A stretch of DNA of 64,000 nt, from contig NZ_SGXD01000002.1 of the NCBI RefSeq assembly GCF_004216915.1, positions 62,001-126,000 of the forward strand. Direction: 5' to 3'. The position numbers and the translations under genes were made by a program. The first letter of the stretch is position 1, and each line of letters begins with the position of its first letter. Below are positions 19,987-27,129 of the stretch, in pieces. This DNA comes from Motilibacter rhizosphaerae (GTDB taxonomy: Bacteria > Actinomycetota > Actinomycetes > Motilibacterales > Motilibacteraceae). Below the pieces are notes generated by a model. The model searched no databases and was not told the origin of the DNA. It saw nothing but the letters and a program-made list of their open reading frames with translations.

Positions 19987-21281
19987 GCGTTCACCGTCGC
20001 AGTCTTGACCGTGGCGTCGACCGTGACGTCCGCGGAGCCGAGGACGGTGAGGAGCGAGTCCAGTGCCTGGATAGTCCACCGCCCGTAGGGGAGTGCCACC
20101 GGGGCAGCGCCACCGCTCCCGCTGACTCCGAGGGGCACCGTTGTGACGAGGGAGCACCCCGCGCTGACCTGGTGCACCGCTCGGAGCGTGACACCGGCGG
20201 TTCCGACCCCCGCGCGCCTCACCGTCACCGCGACCCCTCCCAACGGGACGGAGACCGCGGTGCTGCCCGCCGGAGCCAGGGTGGCCGCGACCGGAGTCGG
20301 CAGCGCGTTGTCCGCGCAGTCACCGGCGTAGGTCAGGTAGGACCCGCTGGTACCCGTGGGGAAGAGCCCGTTGCGGCTGGGGTCGCTGTTGGAGACGGAC
20401 CCCACCAGGCGCGGCGCCTGGCCCGTCGAGGCGCAGAAGCTCGCCGTGGCCTGCGGCGTGCCACAGGCGTAGAAGGTCCGTGCCGGGTAGGACGAGGAGG
20501 TTCCTGCGACGGTCAGCGGCAGGGAGCCAGGGATGGCGTAGCCGGCCGGCGCGGCGTAGCCCACGGTGAGCATCCCAGCGGCGGCGTACGAGACGGGCGA
20601 GGCCACGGTGAGGGCTGCGGCCGTGACGCTGGTGCTGGTCGACGTCGCACTCAGGTTGCCGAGCGTGTCCACGTAGCCCGCCTTGCTCACGGTACCGGTG
20701 TAGGTCCCCGGGGTGAGCCCCGTGAACAGCGCGCACCCGTCGGCACCCGTGACCACGCTGGCGCCGCCCGTGATGGTGACCGTCGCACCGGCGACGGGAG
20801 CGCTGGTCGCATCCTGCACGGGGATGCCCAGGGTGCCCTTGGTGGGGTCGAGGCCGGTGATCGGCAGCGCCACCAGGGTGTCCGACCGGACGGGTGCTGT
20901 CGTGCCCATGCCCGACCAGGTCACGGTCTCGGTGACCCTGACGTAGGTCAGCTTGCCCCCGGTCGCCATGCATGCGCTGCCGGTGGCGTTGAAGGGGACG
21001 AGTGCGGCGTCCTGTTGGACCGAGAACCCGGCCGGCACGGGCAGGCCGGGCGTCGACGTCCCCAGCGGGATCTTCACCGCGGAAGTGCCGCGCGCCAGCT
21101 CGATCGCCGAGCTCGCCAACTGCGCGGCGACGACGCGGGCACTGTTGGTCCGCTGCGTCCGCACGATCGTGACCAGTGCCCCGAGGATGCCGGTGGCGAA
21201 CAGGGCGAAGACCACCATCGAGACGACGATCTCGATGAGCGTGAAGCCCTCGTCGCCGCGATCGGCGCGCAGTCGGTGCAC
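19983..21281 (-). CDS. Large minor pilin (PilV-like) with carboxypeptidase-regulatory-like domain
   Basis: The protein has 432 residues; GTG 21281 is preceded by CAGGGGGAG. The prepilin leader ADRGDEG precedes FTLIEIVVSMVVFALFATG, cleaved after Gly12, with Glu17 as mature Glu5. Unlike usual small PilV proteins, it carries an Ig-like insert near residues 150-205 (GIPVQDATSAPVAGATVTITGG...GCALFTGLTPGTYTGTVSKAGY), the pattern of CarboxypepD_reg/Cna-B-like domains. More beta-rich Ser/Thr/Ala sequence and several Cys follow. A host- or surface-binding tip pilin is the likely role, by inference. Confidence 0.8.
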   Translation of the reverse strand: MHRLRADRGDEGFTLIEIVVSMVVFALFATGILGALVTIVRTQRTNSARVVAAQLASSAIELARGTSAVKIPLGTSTPGLPVPAGFSVQQDAALVPFNATGSACMATGGKLTYVRVTETVTWSGMGTTAPVRSDTLVALPITGLDPTKGTLGIPVQDATSAPVAGATVTITGGASVVTGADGCALFTGLTPGTYTGTVSKAGYVDTLGNLSATSTSTSVTAAALTVASPVSYAAAGMLTVGYAAPAGYAIPGSLPLTVAGTSSSYPARTFYACGTPQATASFCASTGQAPRLVGSVSNSDPSRNGLFPTGTSGSYLTYAGDCADNALPTPVAATLAPAGSTAVSVPLGGVAVTVRRAGVGTAGVTLRAVHQVSAGCSLVTTVPLGVSGSGGAAPVALPYGRWTIQALDSLLTVLGSADVTVDATVKTATVNA

Positions 21282-21323
21282 GTCTCCCCCTGGTAGGTCG
21301 CGCCTTCTGGATCGGCCACCCGG

Positions 21324-21343
21324 GCCGGCACTTGAGTGCCGGC
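21324..21343. terminator. Second hairpin between pilA and the minor pilin genes
   Basis: GCCGGCAC (21324-21331) and GTGCCGGC (21336-21343) pair perfectly around TTGA. It follows the stronger pilA hairpin in the minus-strand direction and may help lower downstream minor-pilin expression. Confidence 0.55.
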
Positions 21344-21355
21344 AGGGACGAGCCA

Positions 21356-21387
21356 GGGCCCGGGACGGAGGAATCCGTCCCGGGCCC
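21356..21387 (-). terminator. pilA terminator
   Basis: GGGCCCGGGACGGA (21356-21369) and TCCGTCCCGGGCCC (21374-21387) form a perfect 14-bp stem with a GGAA loop, 20 nt after the pilA stop. It would make pilA a largely separate abundant transcript, with read-through feeding the minor pilins. Confidence 0.8.
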
Positions 21388-21406
21388 GGCCCCGCTCAGT
21401 CCGCTA

Positions 21407-21865
21407 TCAGCACTTGGCAGCGGTACCGACGGCCTGGAGGCCGCCCTTCGAGCTGTCCCAGGTGTAGTAGTTGCCCGACTTGCTCTTCACGTCGATGCAG
21501 TACCCGTTCACCGCGTTCGCAGCGGTGGTGGTGATCGCGCCCGTCGAGTCGTAGCCCTTGATCGTGACAGTGGCGATCGTGGACGAGGGGTTGTAGTCGC
21601 TCAGCACGCCGTGGGCCGCGGCGCCGGTGCTACCCGCCGCGACGAGCGCGTAGGCGTTGTTGTCCGTGAAGTAGGTCTCCTCGATCGTGGAGAGGTTCTT
21701 CGCGTCGGACTGGGCCTGCGCGTCCCAGCCCTTCTTCCGCTGGTTGAGGAAGACGGGAACGGCGACAGCCGCGAGGATGCCGATGATGATGATGACGACG
21801 AGGAGCTCGATCAGGGTGAAGCCCTGCTCCTCCTCCTGCATGGCCTTGCGGAACCGAGCGAGCAT
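21407..21865 (-). CDS. pilA: Major type IV pilin
   Basis: The main pilus subunit. The 152-residue prepilin starts at ATG 21865 with CGGAGGAC upstream. The leader MLARFRKAMQEEEQG is cleaved after Gly15, then FTLIELLVVIIIIGILAAVAVPVFL, with Glu20 as the mature Glu5 needed for polymerisation. The C-terminal head ends in Cys and has one more Cys (NGYCIDV), probably a disulfide. Isolated between two strong hairpins, it is likely the most highly expressed gene of the cluster. Confidence 0.93.
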   Translation of the reverse strand: MLARFRKAMQEEEQGFTLIELLVVIIIIGILAAVAVPVFLNQRKKGWDAQAQSDAKNLSTIEETYFTDNNAYALVAAGSTGAAAHGVLSDYNPSSTIATVTIKGYDSTGAITTTAANAVNGYCIDVKSKSGNYYTWDSSKGGLQAVGTAAKC

Positions 21866-22173
21866 GATGTCCTCCGGGGACCGATGACGTGTGCTGCCCC
21901 GCCGGTCCTCCCGCGGCGCCGAGGCGCCGGCCGAGGCCAGCCGATTCCTCCGGAGGCTCCGGAGGCTCCGACCGTCGACCGCGCCCTGGGCGGGTCCGTC
22001 TCTGGCCGGTGCAGCTCTTGCTGACACCAAGCAGATCGGTCCACCACAGTCCGACTTGAGAGCCGCTCGTGCTCCGAACGGGTGGTGCTTCCAGGCCGTG
22101 CCGCCCCTGCTCGTGCAGACGAGGACGGCCCGGCAGTCCCTTGTGGACTGCCGGGCCGGTGGAGCAGGAAGCG
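21866..22173. other. 308-bp pilC-pilA intergenic region
   Basis: Contains the pilC terminator and must contain the pilA promoter on the minus strand. I could find no TANNNT -10 hexamer in it (TA dinucleotides are nearly absent), no sigma-54 site and no c-di-GMP riboswitch core. A tandem CTCCGGAGG element occurs at about 21948-21970. No gene is supported. Confidence 0.6.
22127..22157 (-). terminator. pilC terminator
   Basis: GGCCCGGCAGTCC (22127-22139) and GGACTGCCGGGCC (22145-22157) form a perfect 13-bp stem with a 5-nt loop, 17 nt beyond the pilC stop. It separates pilTC from pilA. Confidence 0.8.
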
Positions 22174-23394
22174 CTACTTGATCAGGTCCGAGACCTTGAA
22201 GATCGGCATGTAGAGCGCGAGGATCATCGCGCCGACAGTAGCGCCGAGGAACGCGATCATGATCGGCTCGATGAGGGCAGTCAGCTGCTCGGTCGTCTGC
22301 TCGACTTCCTGGTCGTAGAACTCCGCGATCTTCTCGAGCATGAGGTCCAGAGCGCCGGTGTCCTCGCCCACGGTCAGCATCTGCACGACCATGGGAGGGA
22401 AGACCGGGTGCCGCTCGAGCGGGCGAGTGACGGACTCTCCCGAGCGCACGCTGTTCTGGATCTCGCGAACCGCCTGGGCGATGACGGTGTTGCCTGCAGT
22501 GCTGCCGACGATGTCGAGGCTCTGCAGGATGGGAACACCTGCGCGCAGCATCGCCCCCAGGTTCCGGGTGAACCTGCTGATCGCGATCTTCTGCACGAGC
22601 GGACCGAAGATCGGCACCTTGAGGAAGAGCGGGTCGAGCACGTTCCGCACCCGTGGGTCGTGCTTCAGCCGCGGCCAGGCGAAGGCGAGAGCGACGACCG
22701 TGACGAGACCGATCGGGCCGCCGAACTTCATGAAGTGGCTCAGCTGAAGGAGGATCCGGGTCGGCAGGGGCAGCGTGCCCCCCAGCGTCTTGAACATGCC
22801 GGCGAAGGTCGGCACGATGAAGACGAGCATGCCCGTGCACATGAGGATGGCCATGACGAAGACCACGACCGGATAGGTCATCGCCGACTTCACCTTGCCG
22901 CGGAGCTTCACCTCGGCCTCGAAGTTCTCGGCGACCCGCAGCAGCGTGGTGTCGAGGAAGCCGCCGACCTCGCCCGCCTTCACCATGTTCACCATCAGCG
23001 GCGGGAACGCCTTGCCGTGGCGCGCCATCGCTACCGACAGCGAGACCCCGGTCTCGACGTCCGACCGCACCGTCGTGAGTGCTCTCGCCAGGAAGGCATT
23101 CTCCGTCTGCTGCTCGAGGATGGTGAGCGCTCGGAGCAGCGAAAGGCCCGAGTTGATCATCGTCGCGAACTGGCGGGAGAAGACCGCCAGGTCCTTGAGC
23201 TTGACCTTGGCTCCGAACGTCGGCAGGGCCAGCTCCCGATTGAGGCCGCTGCCACCCGCTTCCTTCAGTGACAGCGGCGCCACTCCTTGACTGCGCAGCC
23301 GCGTGAGAGCGGACCCACTGGAGTCCGCCTGGAGCTTGCCCTTGACCGACTTCCCCGCGGAGTCGCGTCCGGTGTACTCGAAGGTGAGGCTCAC
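22174..23394 (-). CDS. pilC: Type IV pilus inner-membrane platform protein PilC
   Basis: A GspF-family platform protein that couples the pilus motor ATPases to pilin assembly. At 406 residues it is full length, with two GspF domains (about residues 70-195 and 270-395) and three or four membrane segments (YPVVVFVMAILMCTGMLVFIVPTFAGMF; IGLVTVVALAFAW; IMIAFLGATVGAMILALYMPIF). The N-terminus FEYTGRDSAGKSVKGKLQADS is typical of the family. The GTG start is 4 nt from the pilT stop. Confidence 0.95.
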   Translation of the reverse strand: MSLTFEYTGRDSAGKSVKGKLQADSSGSALTRLRSQGVAPLSLKEAGGSGLNRELALPTFGAKVKLKDLAVFSRQFATMINSGLSLLRALTILEQQTENAFLARALTTVRSDVETGVSLSVAMARHGKAFPPLMVNMVKAGEVGGFLDTTLLRVAENFEAEVKLRGKVKSAMTYPVVVFVMAILMCTGMLVFIVPTFAGMFKTLGGTLPLPTRILLQLSHFMKFGGPIGLVTVVALAFAWPRLKHDPRVRNVLDPLFLKVPIFGPLVQKIAISRFTRNLGAMLRAGVPILQSLDIVGSTAGNTVIAQAVREIQNSVRSGESVTRPLERHPVFPPMVVQMLTVGEDTGALDLMLEKIAEFYDQEVEQTTEQLTALIEPIMIAFLGATVGAMILALYMPIFKVSDLIK

Positions 23395-23398
23395 GCTG

Positions 23399-24586
23399 TC
23401 ACATCCGTCCGCTCAGTCGGCGGAACTCGTCGATGTGGTGCGCCTTGGTCAGGGCCTCGTCGAAGTCCACCACGCCCTGGCGCACGAGCTGTGCCAGGTG
23501 CTGGTCCATGGTCTGCATCCCGTGCGCGGCACCCGACTGCATCATGGAGCCGATCTGGTGCGTCTTGCCGTCACGCACGAGGTTCCTGATGGCGGGCGTC
23601 ATGGTGAGGACCTCGCACGCCACCGCCCGGCCGGTGCCGTCCGCCCGCTTCACCAGTGTCTGGGAGACCACACCCTGGAGCGTGCCGGCGAGCTGCACCC
23701 GCACCTGCGCCTGCTGCTCCGGAGGGAAGACGTCGATGACACGATCGATCGTCTGTGCCGCGTCCTGGGTGTGCAGGGTCGCGAAGACGAGGTGGCCGGT
23801 CTCGGCGGCGGTCAGCGCGACGCTGATCGTCTCGAGGTCGCGGAGCTCGCCGACGAGGATGATGTCCGGGTCCTGGCGCAGCGCGTGCTTGAGCGCCTCG
23901 TTGAACGACAGCGTGTCCTCGCCCACCTCGCGCTGGTTGACGATGCAGCGCTGGTGGCGGTGCAGGAACTCCAGCGGGTCCTCGACCGTGAGGATGTGGT
24001 CGTCGCGGGTGCGGTTCGCGAGGTCGATGAGGCTCGCGAGCGTCGTCGACTTGCCCGAGCCCGTGGGACCGGTCACGAGCACGAAGCCGCGCGGCAGGTC
24101 GGCGAACCCCGCGACGGCAGCGGGCACGCCGAGCTCCTCGAGCGGCTTGATCTCGAAGGGGATGACGCGGAAGGCCGCGCCCAGCGCGTCGCGCTGGCGG
24201 TAGACGTTGACGCGGAAGCGCGCGCGCCCCGGCAGGCTGTACGACAGGTCGAGCTCGAGCGCGTGCTCGAACCGCTCGCGCTGGCGCTGCGTCAGCATGC
24301 CGTAGATCGCGCCCTGGAGGTCCGTGGGCGTGAGCCGCGGCACGTCGGTCATCTGCGTCAGCCGGCCGTGCACGCGGAAGGCCGGAGCCGCGCCGGCGGT
24401 GAGGTGCAGGTCCGAGGCGCGCAGCTCCAGCATCCGCTCGAGCAGCGCGTGCAGGTCCAGCGGCGCGGACGGGGCGTCGCCCTGCTCGGGCGTACGGGCC
24501 GCCGGGAGCGCAGCGACGGCGGGCGCTGCGACCGGGCTCGGCTCCAGGCCGTACGTCGCCGCCGGCTTGGACCAACTGGGCTCCAC
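23399..24586 (-). CDS. pilT: Type IV pilus retraction ATPase PilT
   Basis: A hexameric AAA-like motor that depolymerises pili. The 395-residue protein begins at GTG with GCAGGAGGCG upstream. It has an Ala/Pro-rich N-terminal extension of about 40 residues, then LRASDLHLTAGAAPAFRVHG. Walker A GPTGSGKST is at 173-181; the Asp box LTVEDPLEF, the Walker B region DPDIILVGELRDLE, the His box ETGHLVFATLHT, and the PilT-specific AIRNLVRDGKTHQ near residue 337 are present. These assign it to PilT rather than the extension ATPase PilB, which is absent from this locus. Confidence 0.95.
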   Translation of the reverse strand: MEPSWSKPAATYGLEPSPVAAPAVAALPAARTPEQGDAPSAPLDLHALLERMLELRASDLHLTAGAAPAFRVHGRLTQMTDVPRLTPTDLQGAIYGMLTQRQRERFEHALELDLSYSLPGRARFRVNVYRQRDALGAAFRVIPFEIKPLEELGVPAAVAGFADLPRGFVLVTGPTGSGKSTTLASLIDLANRTRDDHILTVEDPLEFLHRHQRCIVNQREVGEDTLSFNEALKHALRQDPDIILVGELRDLETISVALTAAETGHLVFATLHTQDAAQTIDRVIDVFPPEQQAQVRVQLAGTLQGVVSQTLVKRADGTGRAVACEVLTMTPAIRNLVRDGKTHQIGSMMQSGAAHGMQTMDQHLAQLVRQGVVDFDEALTKAHHIDEFRRLSGRM

Positions 24587-24672
24587 GTGCGCCTCCTGCC
24601 ACCTCGGGCGGCTCCGGACGCCACCCTCCGGCTAGCGCATCGGCAGGCGGACCGCCGGGTTGAGCAGGACGA

Positions 24673-25506
24673 TCACGCGGCCGCGAGCGCCGCCTCGCCC
24701 GCAGCGCGCATCGGGGCGACGAGCTCCGCGGCCGGCGTGGCCGTGCCCGTCATGAGGACGACCTGCAGCGCCGCCTGGTGCACGAGGAGGTCGAGACCGC
24801 CCAGGACGTCCTCCCCGTGCTGCAGCCACGACACGGCGAGCGGCGTGGGCCAGGGGGCGTAGACGACGTCGAACAGCACACCGGACACCAGCGGCGGCAG
24901 CGCGTCGACCAGACCGTCGGTCGCCCCGGCCGGGGCGGTGGACACGACCAGGTCGGCGGCCGCCATCGCCACGGCCGCCCGCTCGGGCTCCCACGGCACC
25001 ACGCTGGTCGTGACGCCGGCAGCGCGCGCGACGGCGGACAGCTCGTCGGCGGCCTGCGGCCTGCGGACGACGAGCGTCACCTGCCGAGCCCCGAGCCGCC
25101 CGAGCGCGACCAGCGCGGACGCCGCCGTCGCTCCCCCGCCGAGGACGAGCGGACGCTCGGTCCGGCGTACTCCCCGCTCGGCGAGCGCGGCCACGAGGCC
25201 GGGGACGTCGGTGTTCGCCCCCACCCGGCGCCCGTCGCGCAGCACGAGCGTGTTCGCGGCGCCGGTCGCGTCGACGACCTCGTCGCGCGCGTCGAGCAGC
25301 GGCAGGACCGCCCGCTTCAGCGGCATCGTGAGCGAGAGCCCCACCCACTCCGGACCGAGTCCTCCGACCAGATCCGCCAGCCCCTCCTCCCCCACCTCGA
25401 CCGCGTCGTAGCTCCAGTCCGCGAGCCCCAGCACGGCGTACGCGGCGCGGTGCAGGACCGGGGAGAGCGAGTGGGCGACGGGCCGGCCGAGGACCGCCGC
25501 GCGCAT
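24673..25506 (-). CDS. aroE: Shikimate dehydrogenase
   Basis: NADP-dependent reduction of 3-dehydroshikimate. The 277-residue protein has VLGRPVAHSLSPVLHRAAYAVLG (shikimate site), LTMPLKRAVLP (catalytic Lys), NTLVLRDGRRVGANTDVPGL and the nucleotide-binding VLGGGATAASALVALGRLG. It starts at ATG, with TGATG overlap with the mltG stop. It forms the left border of the pil insertion relative to aroC, with 86 bp to the pilT start. Confidence 0.94.
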   Translation of the reverse strand: MRAAVLGRPVAHSLSPVLHRAAYAVLGLADWSYDAVEVGEEGLADLVGGLGPEWVGLSLTMPLKRAVLPLLDARDEVVDATGAANTLVLRDGRRVGANTDVPGLVAALAERGVRRTERPLVLGGGATAASALVALGRLGARQVTLVVRRPQAADELSAVARAAGVTTSVVPWEPERAAVAMAAADLVVSTAPAGATDGLVDALPPLVSGVLFDVVYAPWPTPLAVSWLQHGEDVLGGLDLLVHQAALQVVLMTGTATPAAELVAPMRAAGEAALAAA

Positions 25507-26630
25507 CAGTAGTCGATCCCGTACTTCGCCTTGGCGGCCACGAACTCGCTGTTGGTCTTGAAGAACAGCGTCGTGCCCTTCTTCATGTCGATGGTGAGGA
25601 AGTAGAGCCAGTCGCCGGGCGTCGGGTCCATGGCGGCGGCGAGCGTCGCCGCGCCCGGGTTGCTGATCGGCGTCGGCGGCAGGCCGGGCCGGCGGCGCAG
25701 GTTGTACGGGTTGTCCCGCTCCTTGCCGTCGATGATCTCCGTCGTCAGCGGGACGTCCTGGCCCAAGGAGTAGTGCAGCGCGGAGTCGAAGCCGAGGGCC
25801 TGGTGCGAGTCGAGGCGGTTGTACGCGACCCGCGCGGCCTTGCCGTAGTCCTCCTGGCTGTTGACCTCCTTCTCCAGCATGCTCGCGACGCGCAGCACGT
25901 CGTACGGCGCGCGGTTCGCCCCTCCGTCGCCGGACGCGGGGGCGCCGCTGGCGTCGGTGATGCCGAGCTTCACGAACTGCCGGCGCGCCTGCGCGACCAT
26001 CTGCTGGACCATCGCGAGCGGCTTGTCGCCCGGCTCGAAGGCGTACGTCGCCGGGAACAGGAAGCCCTCGGCCTTCCCGCCCGCCCAGCTCGGCAGCCCG
26101 AGCCGCGGGTTGGTCAGCGCCGCCTCGAACTGCGCCTGCGGCAGCTTCGTCTTCTTCGCCAGCAGGGCGACGATCTCCTCGGCGGTCATGCCCTCGGGCA
26201 CGACGACCTTGATGGAGACCCGGGCGGTCGGGTCGAGCAGGAGGTCGAGGGCGTCCTTCGCCCCCATGTGCTTGCGCAGGCGGTAGGTCCCGGGCTGGAT
26301 CTTGGCGGAGCGGTCGTCCGCGCGCGCGGCGTCGACGAACGCCTGCACCGTGCGCACGACTCCGAGCGCCTTCATCCGCCGGCCGATGACGGCCGCGGTG
26401 TCACCCTTCTCGACGGTCACCGGCTGCGCCGCCGTGCCCTCGCCGGACCAGTCGTCGGTCGTGCTGACCTTCCCGAACGCCTTGTGCACGGCGTAGTACG
26501 CGCCGCCGCCCAGCCCGCCGAGCATCGCGAGGGCGATGAGCACGGCGATGGCGCTCTTGACGCGCTCGGCGCCGCGCCCGGGGCGCGGCGGCCGAGGGCT
26601 GCGCTGCGGGGTCTCCTGCGTCGTCGTCAT
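25506..26630 (-). CDS. mltG: Endolytic murein transglycosylase MltG
   Basis: MltG (YceG family) cuts nascent peptidoglycan strands at the membrane and sets glycan length. The 374 residues include a Pro/Arg-rich cytoplasmic start, a membrane anchor at about residues 28-50 (IAVLIALAMLGGLGGGAYYAV), a LysM-like part, then FLFPATYAF and LRVASMLEKEVNS containing the catalytic Glu region, and LPPTPISNPG near the C-terminus. The ATG overlaps the ruvX stop (ATGA). The alaS-ruvX-mltG-aroE order is conserved. Confidence 0.94.
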   Translation of the reverse strand: MTTTQETPQRSPRPPRPGRGAERVKSAIAVLIALAMLGGLGGGAYYAVHKAFGKVSTTDDWSGEGTAAQPVTVEKGDTAAVIGRRMKALGVVRTVQAFVDAARADDRSAKIQPGTYRLRKHMGAKDALDLLLDPTARVSIKVVVPEGMTAEEIVALLAKKTKLPQAQFEAALTNPRLGLPSWAGGKAEGFLFPATYAFEPGDKPLAMVQQMVAQARRQFVKLGITDASGAPASGDGGANRAPYDVLRVASMLEKEVNSQEDYGKAARVAYNRLDSHQALGFDSALHYSLGQDVPLTTEIIDGKERDNPYNLRRRPGLPPTPISNPGAATLAAAMDPTPGDWLYFLTIDMKKGTTLFFKTNSEFVAAKAKYGIDY

Positions 26631-27118
26631 CGCTCCACCTGCGGGTCGTCGTACGTGTCGGGTGCGTGCTGGTCGTGCTGCTGCGCCGCCCGGTCGGCGT
26701 CGAGGGCGCTCTGCAGGAGCACCGCCGCGGCGGACGCATCCACTCTGCCACGGGACTCGCGGCTCCCGAGCCCCGCGGAGCGCAGGTCCCGGGTCGCGCT
26801 CACCGTGGAGAGCCGCTCGTCCACGAAGCGCACCGGGATCCGCCCGAGCCGGCCCTCGAGCCGGCGGGCGAACAGCCGCGCGGCCTCCGCGGCCGCCCCC
26901 TCCTCGCCGCGCAGCGTCAGCGGCAGGCCGACGACGACCTCGACGGCGGCGTAGTCCGCCACGAGCTGGGCGATCCGATCCACGTCCGTACGCGACCGCC
27001 CGGTCGCCCGCGGCACCGTCTCGAGCGGCACCGCGAGCGTCCCGCGCGGGTCGCTCACCGCCACGCCGACGCGGACGCTGCCCACGTCGACGCCCAGGCG
27101 CACGCCGCTCGCCGTCAC
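26627..27118 (-). CDS. ruvX: Holliday junction resolvase-like RNase, YqgF/RuvX family
   Basis: An RNase H-fold nuclease linked to 16S rRNA maturation and possibly recombination. The 163-residue protein begins VTASGVRLGVDVGSVRVGVAVSD, the family signature. VVVGLPLTLRGEEG, VRFVDERLST and VDASAAAVLLQSALD follow. GTG 27118 is chosen; GTG 27127 two nt after the alaS stop is equally possible and adds three residues. The C-terminus is extended with Asp/Gln/His-rich residues. Confidence 0.9.
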   Translation of the reverse strand: MTASGVRLGVDVGSVRVGVAVSDPRGTLAVPLETVPRATGRSRTDVDRIAQLVADYAAVEVVVGLPLTLRGEEGAAAEAARLFARRLEGRLGRIPVRFVDERLSTVSATRDLRSAGLGSRESRGRVDASAAAVLLQSALDADRAAQQHDQHAPDTYDDPQVER

Positions 27119-27129
27119 GGGCGGCACGC

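Noticed and set aside
21866-22126. c-di-GMP riboswitch before pilA
   Set aside because: Looked for GGCAAAC/ACGCAAAG-type conserved loops and found none.
23399-24586. PilB annotation for the ATPase
   Set aside because: Carries the PilT-specific AIRNLVRDGKTHQ segment and lacks the long N-terminal domain and zinc Cys of PilB.
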